Shown: positions 1 through 11,294 of the stretch, in pieces
Numbering within the stretch: position 1 is the stretch's first letter
How the letters are laid out: each line of letters starts with the position of its first letter
Assembly: GCA_022702545.1 (NCBI GenBank)
Contig: JAHRBC010000001.1
Location: 5,518,001-5,582,000 of the forward strand
Source: Phycomyces nitens
Lineage: Eukaryota > Mucoromycota > Mucoromycetes > Mucorales > Phycomycetaceae
Length of the DNA: 64,000 nt
Direction: 5' to 3'
Made by a program: the position numbers and the translations under genes
The notes under the pieces: model-generated
Databases searched by the model: none
What the model was told of the DNA's origin: nothing
Seen by the model: the letters and a program-made list of their open reading frames with translations, nothing else

Positions 1-1109
1 CCCATGTTCCGAAGCCACCTCGTCAATCAACCGGCTGTTCTTTGATAGATTTGCAGCCTCGATCAGACAATCGAGGTACATGGATGCCTCAGCAGGATGT
101 TCTTCTGTGAGTATCTTGTAAAGCCAGACGATCAAGGTGGGATTAGCAGTAGGAATTGTCCCAAACAAACGAAATGTTTCGACCTGATTTCCAGTAGTAG
201 GCTCCATCATATGGTTTACACCTAGCCATTCAGCAATCATGGGATCAGCTGAAGTAACGTCCAGAGGTGTGGTGTTGGTTGGCGAGCGACAGGATTGTAA
301 GGATAAGGTGAGTTCGTGCTGGATACGCAGCAGACGGTCTTTGTTGGCTGCAATGTATTCATCTGTTGGGGCCATAAAGTGAGTGTCGTTCAACTCGAAT
401 CCCACCAAATTCAACATTTCACAGCTAGATATAAATATATATAAAAAAAACACATGGAAAGAAGAATGTTGAATTCAGTGTTATTGGTATGGAACGTTTT
501 TGGTTTGTACCTTGCCGAGTCCAGTCCAAGTCTTGCTTCCAGGTGAGTATTGTTTGGATTGATGTCACGCCGAACTCCTTGAAGAAGATCCTTGATAAAC
601 TGAAGCACGACAGAAAAGGATGTTTCGAGAGTTGGGTAGACTTTTCCAGGTTGAGAGATACGATCGGCCGCGGTTTGGTATTTGGGACGTGTGGAGGCTA
701 ATTTACCGAGAAGATCAAGGGACACCAAGGGTGGATCGAACGTGGCTTGGATGGTGTATGAACAACCACAGCACTGGTAATGGTCATTCTTGTAATGGTA
801 GTGATGGGTCAGGTACCCCTTTGCCGTACACACTTTTGGATTCTCTACCAAAAAGTGGATTGCATAGTGACATGTCGTGCAGACATAGATTTGAGAAGAG
901 ATTTCGGTTTCGTGGTTGAGGATAGTAAACGCATGCTTGTGCTCAGAGGTAGTGCTGTAATGTAATAGAAATTCTATCAATGCTGCAGGTGTAAAGGCAT
1001 CAGGTGGAGAAAGGTCTCCTGCTACATATTTTGTACGAGGAGGAATCGGTGGTGCGTCTGACATTACAAGTGTTGGAGAAAGAAGAAAAGAGAAGAAAGT
1101 CTTGGACAC
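1..1109 (-). CDS. Ubiquitin carboxyl-terminal hydrolase-like protein, N-terminal part (probable Ubp2 type), cut by window edge
   Basis: Two exons are visible: 511..1109 and 1..424, joined by an 86-bp intron with a GTACAA donor and a TATCTAG acceptor; the frame runs open to the window edge, so the catalytic part is missing. The first exon encodes a Cys-rich segment with CTTC (residues 77-80) and a CCGC cluster (113-116), a zinc-ribbon-like arrangement, followed by a helical region. The layout and the phrase around PPLVSLDLL recall the N-terminal region of fungal Ubp2-type deubiquitinases, which trim ubiquitin chains in the cytosol. That assignment is from memory of the family and no catalytic Cys/His box is visible here. 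The start could be Met1 or Met16 (position 1064); the sequence before Met16 is hydrophobic and low in information. Confidence 0.45.
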
Positions 1110-1459
1110 TTTTCTTTTTTTTATTTTTTAAAAAGAAGCAAAGTTTTGCATAACGTCACGTTGACAGAGAAAAATTACCTTTGGATATTATGATTTTATG
1201 GGATTATAATTGTAATTATCTCTGTGAGCCAAACGTCTTTTCTTTCTTTTTGGAGGGAGAGTTTGGGCTCTCTTGGCTTCATATTTTATATTCCATCATT
1301 TTGTTTATAAAGAGACTCTTGTTCTATTAAAACATTGTATTATTTTACCAAGGGTGAGCGATAAAAGAAAAAGAAGTGCTGGAGATGTGTAATGTATGTA
1401 CGTGTAAATGTAGAGCTGTAATTTTTCTCTAGTTTCCATTTGTTGAGGTGGGGTAATAT
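1110..1459. other. Intergenic gap between the deubiquitinase-like gene and CCT5
   Basis: This is the upstream region of the leftmost gene and the 3' flank of CCT5. I see a T-rich/pyrimidine-rich stretch next to the leftward start codon and AT-rich sequence, but no gene, repeat or convincing promoter box. Confidence 0.5.
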
Positions 1460-3358
1460 TTAGGCTTCACTACCAACAGTAGTAATCACATCGTCAATCT
1501 TCAGAATCATCTTGACCAATTGAGTAGCCAGCAAGAATTGTTGGCGCTTGGAGATCAGTGGATCATATACGTGCTGGTCCTTCATGTCTATCAAACAAGC
1601 AGATTAGACCACCTTTAATCCAACATTATTAATTCCATATATCATTTACGCACCATTGGATCCCTTGTAAAGACAATCGACACCCAATCGGGGGTTGCCT
1701 GTCAAGGCCTGTTTGGCCTTCACTTCGGCCAAGGTCTCAATGGGAGACAGGCCAGAGTTCTCGGCCAAGGCAAGAGGAGTTGCGTCAAGAGCATCTGCAA
1801 ATGCACGCATGGCATACTGTTCAATTGACGAGATTTCATCGGCAACCTTGGACACAGCCAAAGAACAAGCAATCTCGGCAGAACCACCTCCATAAACAAC
1901 CCTGTTGTCACGGACCAAGTTACGGACAGCACAAATGGCATCGTGGAGAGAGCGCTTTGCCTCATCAATGATCATCTTGTTACCACCACGTACAAACACA
2001 GTTACAGCACGGGTGTTGGCGCACTCCTCAATAACCAACATACGATCCTTTGTTGTTCCAAAAGTCAATTCACGTACAACACCAGCCTTTCCGAGCTTCT
2101 CGGGGGTAAGATCCTCAAAACGAGGTACAATACGACCGTTGGTGGCAATTGCAATCAACTCAATTTCTGGACCACCCACCCAACGGACAGCAGGCAGCTT
2201 GTTCTGGAGCAACAAATGGTTGGCCTCATCATCAAATCCCCACTGGCAGATAACCAAGTTGGCGCCCGAGTCCTTGACCTGATTGATCATGTTCTCAAAC
2301 ATCTTGGTCTCATAAGCCTGGAGCTTTTCGTACTCTTCTACAGAGGTAATGTCGAGCTTATGCTTAGTCTTGGGCTTTGGTGGTTCAAATGGACAGGTCA
2401 GGATGGCAATCTTGGCGTCATGAACTTCGCGAGGCATCTGGGGATGGGACATATCCTTGTCGATGACCACACCCTGGACCAAAAGGGTATCCTGCATAGA
2501 TCCACCAACCTTGCCATCTACCTTGATCAGCTCAAAATCAACATCCTTGCGTTCCAAATCAGCAACAGCCAAGACTGCATTGACAGCAATATCAGCAAAC
2601 TGCTCATGGCACTTTGATACACTATGGAAAAAAAGAGGACCATTAACGAGTAAATACATATCCTGTATCCCTAATAAATCAAGCCAGAATACTTGCATCT
2701 TGCTACCAAGACTAGTCATTGCAGTCTTTTTGAGGTTTGACACATTGTCCTTGCTGAATTCAATGGTGTCTGAAATCGACTCTAGATGAGAAACGGCGAC
2801 ATTACAGGCACGGTCAAATCCATCGGCAATACGGATTGGGTGAATGCCACGGTCCAGCAATTGTTCGCACTGTTCCAACAGAGAGCCAGCCAATACTACA
2901 ATAATAGGAATCTGTGAGTCTATTGCCTGGTCCTGGATCTCTAGTACGTACCGACTACACCAGTGGTACCATCTCCAATTTCATCATCCTGGCTCTTGGA
3001 CAACTGAACCAAGAGTTTTGCAATCTGGTGCTCAACAGCCATCTGATCGAGAATGGTTGCACCATCATTAGTAACTGTAATGTCACCATCAGGGGAAATC
3101 AAAATCTTGTCCAGGCCACGAGGACCCAGCGAGGTCTTGATGATGGTTGCTACTGTTTTGGCAGCCAAGATGTGGGACTAGAGAGTGTGATTATGGTAAA
3201 TTGACTGATGGTTTCGGTTGACGTTTTTGGGTACTTACGCGAATGGCTTCGATTCCACTCAGTCTTGACTTGGTTTGACCTTCACGGACGATAATAAAGG
3301 GTCTACCATATTCATCGGTAGTGTAGACTGCAGAGTTTGGATCAACATTCATAGCCAT
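1460..3358 (-). CDS. CCT5: T-complex protein 1 subunit epsilon (CCT5), cytosolic chaperonin
   Basis: Five exons (3239..3358, 2952..3177, 2697..2895, 1654..2621, 1460..1587) give a 546-residue protein, the normal size of a group II chaperonin subunit. It is one of eight paralogues of the TRiC/CCT ring that folds actin, tubulin and other cytosolic proteins. Visible signatures are [10 protein letters not shown] and GDGTTGVV of the ATP-binding equatorial domain, the [18 protein letters not shown] segment, GGGSAEI, and the ISKRQQ...KIDDVI ending. The N-terminal DEYGRPF and the [13 protein letters not shown] loop are typical of epsilon rather than other subunits. Intron 3 (2622..2696) starts with GCAAGT: only this splice gives the conserved LGSKIVSK junction, while the nearby GTATTC would need a different, poorer acceptor. 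The start has a second Met two codons later. Confidence 0.97.
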
Positions 3359-5871
3359 CGTTGCAAGATTATCTGAAATCTTGTTTTGGTTTAACAATGT
3401 TTTAAAAAAAATAGACAGGTCTTTTGTAATATACTCTTGGAAAAAAAAAAAAAAAAAAAGTCGTGCCCCGCCAGCTCTAAAGTTGCAGATTACCAAAAAT
3501 AGAAATCATATTGGCCCGGAAATTCGATAACAGTAAGTTGACAACGTGATACGTCACCCAATTGTAATTGACATCAAAAGATTTGCCCATTTTTCTCTCG
3601 CTTTCTAAAGCTATAATTTATTTTTTAGCATTTTTGTGTCATTCTAATGATGCACTTGAGACCAAGAAATGTTGGCAGATTAAAACAAGGATGATCAATG
3701 CATCTATTATAGTCATTGCTACTGGTTCAAATCTTATGCAGCCCAAATAAGCTGGCAATTATACTTTTATTGACTGTCAATAGATGGAAAACATTAAGAA
3801 TATTGTTGCCTATGCTTGTATGTGGAACCCACAGACTCCTGTAGATCATAAAGATATTGCTATATTTTCTGGCTCTGGGTACTGCATGCAAGTATATATA
3901 AAAAAAGCATACTTGCTATCCACAAGACTTATTTCTTTTTGTCCCCTGGGATTTCAATTGACAGAAAGAATTCAACCAAGCTATAACTATACGATGCTTT
4001 ACACGTTCCCAGCAATGTCAGATAAAAATGAATAGAAAAAGTAAAGCTTACGGATACTTTTGGGATCTATAAAGTAGACCATGGTTCTCCAAAGCAATTA
4101 TACAAAAAGGATAGACCCTCTTGCATGACCCTTTGGGACTGCTTTTATGCCCTTGAAATCAACTTTTAGAGTACTGGATATCAGGGCAATAGATTATTAT
4201 GGTCCCTCTATCAAGAAACTCTGCAAGCTTGTAAACCAAGATATTGGCTTTGGAGAATTAAAAACCAATTTTTGTGTTTCTTTATGTATTTATAAAAGAT
4301 CCATGAGGGTCATTTGGTCTTTGCCTATATTCTCCAATTCCATCCAACAATACATCATAACAATAATAATTAAACGTGGTTGGGGTCAATGTAAAAAAGT
4401 ATAGATATAAAGCCATTTGGTAGTCTGCAAGTAATCTTTTTTTTTAAAAATAATAATAATAATTGTTCTTTTAGACAAATATTCCAACTTTACTAAACTA
4501 ATTAACACGCGTAATATGTTTTATCAATTGGTCTTTAAATATTCCATGATTCTAAAGCCATTTTTACCAAACAAAACTGTTTCAGTTTCTTTGAAGAATC
4601 CATATAATATATATATATATATTGCTAGTTTAGTTGTGAGCCGATTGTTATTTCATTAAAGGCCTTTAGCTTGTCCATAACTATCACTCTTGATTTTAAT
4701 GCAATCTAAATTATCAAAAGGTTCATGGTACCACTGATACCGATACCGATCTGCTGGATAAAGGAGAACCGAGACAAACCATTTAGAATCTGCAAGAATA
4801 ATCAAGGGGAAATATATTGGGTTGCTTGAATTTTATTGATACTAGAAATAAGAAAGGTCATATTATCATGCTATTATAAGCTCCATGTAAAAAGAAGCAC
4901 CCTTGAATACAACGCGCCTTTAATATTTAGAGTAAAAGGTACATGCCCCTTGAATAAGATGCAAAAGTCTATCTTGTTTAAAAAAGAATCCTGTTTAATT
5001 ATTTATATATATATATAATGATAATTATAATGATACAAGCTATACCCATAGTCTGTACTGATGACAAATGCTCTTGATAATCAATATGTACCACCATTAT
5101 CTCCATGGCACTCGAGATCCCAATTGTCCAACAATGTCCCTTTTTTTACAATCAAGATATTGTCTTTTTGGCTATATTTTCCTGGCATGGAATGGGTCCA
5201 AGCTGTTTATACCTCTTGCGGAGAATACCTGTTTGATTCCCATTGGTATTCCCGAGATATGAATGCAGCCACAATTGAGCCATGGCTGGTAATTCAGAAG
5301 GGGGATCAGCACAAGCACAAACAATGTAATACAAATTTTATTTCTGGTCAACACAATAGGCTTAATCTTGGTACCCACGGTAATTTCCACCAATCTTTGG
5401 GAATTTTTGTATAGAGTATTTTGGCTTTTATGTAACCATGCTATAATCTACATTTATCTGTATTTAAATATACTCTCTTGTTTTTTATACCTAAATCATG
5501 CTTATACATGTAGATATGCAGCCACAAAGCTAATATACACACACATATTGACGATAGACAAGCTACTTTCACCACCCAATAACAAGAAATGTGCATTTCA
5601 AACATATGTCCCAAGATACAAAAAAAATTGCATGCGCTCAAATTAGTTGCCTAGTCATTAAATATTTATATGTTGGAAAAGATATATTCACACAGACAGA
5701 CATTTATTTATAGGTGGTTTCAAGAGATTTTGAGAATGTCAAATATGTATATTGATTGTATTTTGAGGTTTTGTTTTGATTTTTAAAAGAAAATTGATAA
5801 TAATGGGGAAAAAAAGGGGTGTTTAAACAAATGAATTGAATTATGAAGAAATGAAGTATAAATCACAAAAT
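3359..5871. other. 2.5-kb AT-rich intergenic region
   Basis: This separates CCT5 from IMP dehydrogenase, whose start faces the other way (both genes are leftward, so this is the CCT5 upstream side and the IMPDH 3' flank). Near 3440 there is an 18-A run in the presumed CCT5 5' flank. Several open frames of 60-117 codons occur (for example 3784..4035 and 5061..5414, +), but none shows a recognisable motif or splice context, and they are not called genes. Confidence 0.4.
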
Positions 5872-7586
5872 TTATGAAAAGAGCTTCTTCTCAAAGGAGT
5901 GGAGGCCATGGACACCACCCTCCATCTGTGCAGCAGCAGTACGCTTCTCGAAACGAACGGTGCCATTGGCAACAGAGGTGTGGAAATCAGCGAGGGAACG
6001 GCAGCCAATATCCTGGAGAGAGTGCTGGACACCGGTGTGGAGGTAGCTGAGGAACTTGCGAACCGAACCCTTGTCAACAACATTGCCAACGACACCCTGG
6101 GCAACCTTGACGGCATCACCCTCAGAGAAGTAGCGCTTGGTGGCAGCGTTTCCGTCCTTTCCACCCTTGTTGCTCATAGCATCGATGGAACCCATACCAC
6201 GGTAGCGCTTGAGACGCTGGCCTTCGCGGTAAAAGTACTCTCCGGGGCTCTCAGTGGTACCAGCCAAGAGACCACCCATCATGACTGCGGAGGCGCCAAG
6301 AGCAGTAGCCTTGACAATGTGACCAACGTTTCCAATTCCACCATCGGCAATGGTAGGGACACCAAACTTGGCAGCGAACTCGGAAACGCGATAGACCGCA
6401 GTAGCCTGGGGACGACCGCAGGCCATGACTTCCTGAGTGATGCAGATAGAGCCAGAGCCCATACCAATACGGAGACCATCAGCACCGGCAGCAATGAGGC
6501 TAGCGGCCTGTTCGCGGGTGACGACATTACCGGCAATGACCTCGAGCTTGGGGAAGGTCTTCTTGACCCACTGGATCATCTCAATCTGGTAAACGGAGTT
6601 ACCCTGGGAGGAGTCCAAAACAACGACATCGAGACCAGCATTGACCAGCAAGTGGAGACGATCCTTGTCATCAGGACGGGTACCAACGGCGGCACCACAC
6701 AACAATTGCTTGGAGTCAGGAGCCTTGGAGGCCAAGGGATAGTTCTGGTTCTTGAGCAAGTCAGAACGGGCCAAGAGGGAGACGAGGTTGCCTTGGGAAT
6801 CAACAATGGGGAGCTTGCCCTTCTTGGAGGAGGCGAGGATGTCGTTGGCCTGGGTAAGAGTGACGCCTTCCTTTGCGACAACAAGGTCCTTGGTCATGAT
6901 GTCCTTGAGGGGAGAGGAGTCTTCCTGGTGGAACTGGATATCGCGGGCAGTGACAATACCAACCAATTTTCCGTGCATCTTTCCGGTTTCTGGAGAACAT
7001 TTATTTATTTAGGGTTGGGCAAACACAGAGGAACCTTAACGGTTACACTCGAGGCACTTACCGGTGATGGGGATACCGCAGAAACCAGACTTCTCCTTGA
7101 TGGCCTTGACATCTGCGACAGTGTTTGTGGGGGACAGGACAACGGGATCAATGATGAAACCATTCTCAAACTTCTTGACCTTGCGGACCATGTCGGCCTG
7201 ATCTTCGGGGCTGCAGTTGTGGTGAATGATACCAATGCCGCCGAGGAGCTGGAAATGATTTGGTATGTGCACAAGATAAATAAAACTATATATGCATATT
7301 CAAGTGCCAAACTTACAGCCATGGAGATAGCCATGTCAGTCTCAGTGACAGTGTCCATAGGAGAAGACAAGAAGGGAGTCTTCAAGGTGATCTTCTTTGT
7401 GATCTTGCTCTCAAGAGAGGTTCTCTCTGCAGCAAAGTCAATGAATCCGGGGAGGATCAAGAAGTCATTGTAGGTCAAACCACCGCTGATTTGTTCGTCC
7501 AACAGAGCCTCGACGGACAGACCATCACGACGACCATAGGACTTCAAGGCTTCTTGGGCCTGGGAACAATCAAGTACGTTGGACAT
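5872..7586 (-). CDS. IMPDH: Inosine-5'-monophosphate dehydrogenase
   Basis: Three exons (7317..7586, 7062..7248, 5872..6989) encode 524 residues, the usual eukaryotic length. The enzyme oxidises IMP to XMP with NAD+, the rate-limiting step of guanine nucleotide synthesis in the cytosol. The TIM-barrel N-terminus ([11 protein letters not shown]), two CBS domains (about residues 110-235, including GIPITE and KGKLPIVD), the catalytic loop GSGSICIT with Cys near residue 335, the flap signature GGLLAGTTE and the YRGMGS segment are all readable. Both introns have GTAAGT donors. The gene is strongly GC-biased at third positions, as is common for highly expressed genes, and this produces a long open antisense frame across it. 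The C-terminal KKLFS lacks a peroxisomal signal. Drug-resistance-type substitutions cannot be judged by eye. Confidence 0.97.
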
Positions 7587-8054
7587 GTTTAAAGAGGTTT
7601 ATTTAAAAAAAAGATTTTTATATATATAAAAAATAGTAGGGTAAAATTGGTTTTTTGAGGACCAAAGTGGGGGTTGATATCCCCCCCTTCTCAACGAAGC
7701 GTTTTTCTGGTCTTATTTATACCTTTTTTTCATTTTGTTTACCTGTTATCTTCCGCCTCTGAATGATTGGTAAGATTATTAATTGTGACTTTTGGTTTCC
7801 AAGTAAAAATAATTGGCCAATGAAAAACTTTTTCGAGAAAGAAGGTATATTTTGCACTCCATTTCAATTCCAAAAACAGATCAATACACAATCATCAAAT
7901 ATGTGCGTATATATTTATTTTTATATGATAAGATCAAATCTACAAAAATAAAAATATATACATACACTGTGATGTCACACAATTGGGAACGCGTATGTAA
8001 AATTAATTTTTTCCATTCTTTTTGCTCTCTTTACACAACATGATCTTAGGTTGA

Positions 8055-8169
8055 GTCCTAATCAGCATCACAATCCACCAAACGGCAGCCCACGGTAACA
8101 TGTGTTTGTATTGAAAAGAAACCAGAGTTTAAGTTGGGCTGCTTTGGGTGGACTCGTGTTGATTAGGAC
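8055..8169. repeat. Imperfect inverted repeat (35-38-bp arms, 42-bp loop)
   Basis: The left arm 8055-8092 begins GTCCTAATCA and the right arm 8135-8169 ends TGATTAGGAC. Reverse-complementing the right arm matches the left with a few mismatches and a small length difference along its whole length. It could be a small foldback element (MITE-like) or a transcribed hairpin. I see no clear target-site duplication. Confidence 0.6.
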
Positions 8170-8550
8170 AATGATGATAAAAAGTGCAATTGACCTTGAT
8201 TATGGAATCACGCACGCCGAGAATAAAACAACCTTGAAAGCGACCCTTTGATGTATTTATATGCAAATTTGGATTCTTTTAAAAAGAAAATGATGATTTA
8301 TTCGGATACTTCTGAACCAAGAAACGACAACAATTGTTTTTTGGTATTGACGAAGACCATAATTACACATTTGAGGAAATGAAAAATCTGATTCTTTTAA
8401 CATTCAAATATGTATATCAAATATATTCTTTGTGCGCGTAACAAGCTCATCTTTAACAGATCAAGGATTATACATGTGTATGCGCTTAACGAAAAAGCAA
8501 GGGTCTCTAAGCTCCTTAAATACAAATCGCACAAATCAGCCTCCCTCTTT

Positions 8551-8615
8551 TTGTTGTTGTTGTTTGTGGTGGTGGTGGTGGTGGTGGTGGTGTCCATCAT
8601 ATAGTTGTGTATATT

Positions 8616-8651
<36 letters not shown>
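8551..8651 (+). repeat. Compound microsatellite (TTG)n-(GTG)n and (TAA)n
   Basis: TTG units at 8551-8562 run into about nine GGT/GTG units (8566-8591), then after a short spacer about eleven TAA units (8619-8651). Confidence 0.85.
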
Positions 8652-8654
<3 letters not shown>

Positions 8655-8936
8655 CCTCAATAAACCAAACCAATTGATGATAAAGAAGTACATCCTGGAT
8701 CCAGAATAACCCTAGACTCGTGGGCTTTTTTTCTTTATGATTATGATTAGGATTAGGATTATATATGTGTACATTTATATATGTATATATATGTGTGTGT
8801 ATATATTTTAGTACTTGACATCTCCTTTACCTTATTTTCCCCTTTATTTCTTGGATTTTTTTTTAAATAGCCAGCATCCTGTCTTTCTTTTTCTTGCCTT
8901 GGCTCATCTTCTTGTCTCTCTTTTTACCTCTCTTCA

Positions 8937-10452
8937 ATGGCACTTGTTCAAAGATCGAGATCCAATCCAGGCTATGGAGGTAGTCCCAAATACCCCATCA
9001 GAAGAGTGCAATCCTGCTCACTCTCAAAAATGATCCGGACCACAAAGGTTTGGAGAATTGGCTTGGTGTGCTAAAAAAAAAAGTATTGACCATTCTGAAT
9101 CAATAGGGTGCCTGGCGATCTCCTGGATGTTGCGAGATTCCAAATATCCTTGGCCATGCCTACCTTGGACCGGATCCGCCGGCTGTGTTTGACTTGCGGC
9201 CTTTGGAACTCAAGAAGCAGATCTGCAAAGTAAGTAGTGACTCACTGGTTTTGTCAGAGATATACAGAGATCTATGATTTATTTCTATTATTCCTACTGT
9301 TATTCTGGACTCTAACATCTCAACAGCGTCCCTGGTATCCTCCTAGTCCGCATTACAACGTTCCGCAGCTGAAACCCCTGGCCCGCCATGAGACCAGATT
9401 TGAGCGCACGGTGAAGAAAATGTTACCTAAACAGACTGTACGTTCTTCAGATCCTAGGTCTCGCTATGACCAATTCAAGGAGATTGGAACTGGGTAAATA
9501 CCGATATATTTTTTTGACTAGCTTTTTGTCAGCCAAATAATAAACAAATATCCTTGACCATTTAGTGTGAATGGTGCTGTTGTGCGTGCAAATGACCGCC
9601 GCAATCCAGGCGTACAGGTCGCAATTAAGCGTTGCAAACTTGACCCTGACCAAACCTATCGAGCTGCCATTCTGAGAGAATTAAAGATCATGTCTGGTAA
9701 CCATGCCAACCTTATCCAATTAAGAGAGGTCACAGTCTGGCGGGATGCAATCTGGATTGCCATGGATTTAATGCGGTGCTCAGTATTTGCAGTCCTGTGC
9801 CGACGTGGGATGCCTGAGGACCACACCATCCTTGTAGCCCGCCAGACCATCTTGGCCCTAGAGCATCTGCACTCCAAGGGGGTATTGCATCGCGATCTCA
9901 AGTGTGAAAATTTGCTTCTGGGCTGGCAAGGACAGGTGAAACTAGCCGACTTTGGTCTGTCAGCTCGTGTATCTCGTCCTCAACGCGACCGTCTAGGGAC
10001 AAGCAAATGGTAATGTTTAGATGCTTGGGCCATGTACTTACTTGTTCTATAGGATGGCTCCAGAGGTCATTAGACAAGAGCACTACAACGAAAAGATCGA
10101 TATGTGGTCCCTAGGAATCACCTTGATAGAGATGATGGACAGGGTTCCCCCTCACTACCTGATCAAAGACGAAGAAGAGTTGTTTGATGTAATTACCACA
10201 GAGCCAAGTCCTACTTTTACCTATAGCTACCCATCCATGTACATGCGTGGCCTCGTGGCCTGGCTCCTTGATGAGAATCCTTTAACTCGTCCTGCTGCTT
10301 CTGATGTCCTTCTTGTAAGCCAGAGGGTTCTAATTGTCCAATGCCTAACCAATAATTTACCTTAGGAAATCGATACCCATATCAGCCAAAAGCTTCTTCC
10401 CTGCTCTTCCTCTGCCGAACTTGTCCACTTTTTAGATCAGGTTTTGGTTTAA
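8937..10452 (+). CDS. STE20/PAK-like serine/threonine protein kinase, short N-terminus
   Basis: Six exons (8937..9047, 9107..9229, 9327..9493, 9566..10009, 10053..10314, 10366..10452) encode 397 residues. The kinase domain covers about 125-397: glycine loop GTGVNGAVV, catalytic Lys155 in VAIKRCKL, HRDLKCEN with Asp244, DFG Asp262, activation segment ending GTSKWMAPE, and WSLGITLIEM. The order and wording fit the STE20/PAK group that relays Rho-type GTPase signals in MAPK and morphogenesis pathways. The roughly 120-residue N-terminus has no p21-binding (CRIB) motif that I can see, so membership in the PAK subgroup proper is uncertain. The first intron uses a weak GTTTGG donor, so the first exon is the least secure part of the model; it was chosen because it alone keeps the frame open. 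Confidence 0.85.
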
Positions 10453-11294
10453 AATTCACTCAGAGAGTATTGGTGTTAATTCTCCACATATACATACACA
10501 CGCACTTATATATACATCTTAATTTAATCACCATCGTTTCCTTTAAAAAAAATTCCCATTCATCTTCTTCTTCTTCTTTATTTCATCCTTTCTTCATGAT
10601 AAACACTTTCTTTTTTCTTTTCTTTTTGCTGAATATTTTATAATCTAAACACTCCCTATCTTTTATATTTATTCCTTTATAAATATATATAATATAATAT
10701 AATATAACATTCTACATATATAATATATTATCTTGGGATATCAAATAGCCCCTTGTAGTGGTAGAAAAGATCATGTATGCAAGTAGAAACAATATGTATT
10801 GTTGGTCTAGAGTTGAGAGCATAACCTTGAGCTTTTATTTATCCAACTCTAAACCGCCTTGATGATAAAGAAGCCTATATTTTTATTCACTAAAGAGAAC
10901 CAAGGGTTCCATCACGCCATTATTCTCAAGCTACAGCCTCGTCAATCATCATTTTTTTTCTTTTTCTTTTTTCTAGTCGAAAAGGATGATGACGCGCTGT
11001 ATGCCTAGCGTCCGGTTTTCCCGACCGGGACTTTCTCCACTTTCCACAGGCTGAATATAGACTATTTTAGTTTAAGCGCGGGCAAGTAATGAAAAGAAAA
11101 AAGGGGGAGAGAGAGAGAGAGTATTGTATTACAGATACGTATATAGATTTTATATGTTTATATAAATATATAATATATACAAGCATTATTTTATTTTTCT
11201 ATTGTACATCATGAGTTGGTAAAATATGCAATTTCAAAAAAAAAATAAAGTGCACATGATTCCAATCTAATGGCCAATTATCATTAGGAAAGGA
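10453..11294. other. Intergenic region, 3' flank of kinase and promoter of BAR-SH3 gene
   Basis: CT-rich and AT-rich tracts predominate, with short (TATAA)n near 10690-10710 and a GA run at about 11108-11122. A GC-richer island at 10990-11060 contains a CCCGACCGGG near-palindrome. No gene seen. Confidence 0.45.

Larger units (their letters stand above)
7587..8936. other. Divergent intergenic region between IMPDH and the kinase gene
   Basis: This holds the upstream regions of both flanking genes. Contents are a C/T-rich block near 7680, an imperfect inverted repeat at 8055-8169, GTG and AAT microsatellites at 8551-8651, AT/GT dinucleotide runs near 8760-8810 and a pyrimidine-rich stretch directly before the kinase start. 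A 64-codon frame across the microsatellites is treated as chance. Confidence 0.5.

Noticed and set aside
3715..3735. GGTTCAAATC, another T-loop-like string.
   Set aside because: No cloverleaf can be drawn around it.
5899..7473. A 524-codon plus-strand open frame antisense to IMP dehydrogenase.
   Set aside because: It mirrors the IMPDH exons and crosses both introns; the openness follows from the strong third-position G/C bias of the real gene. No domain is visible.
8741..8765. GATTAGGATTAGGATTA resembling a telomeric repeat.
   Set aside because: It is a short, degenerate six-base repeat (GGATTA type) and not TTAGGG; no sign of a chromosome end.
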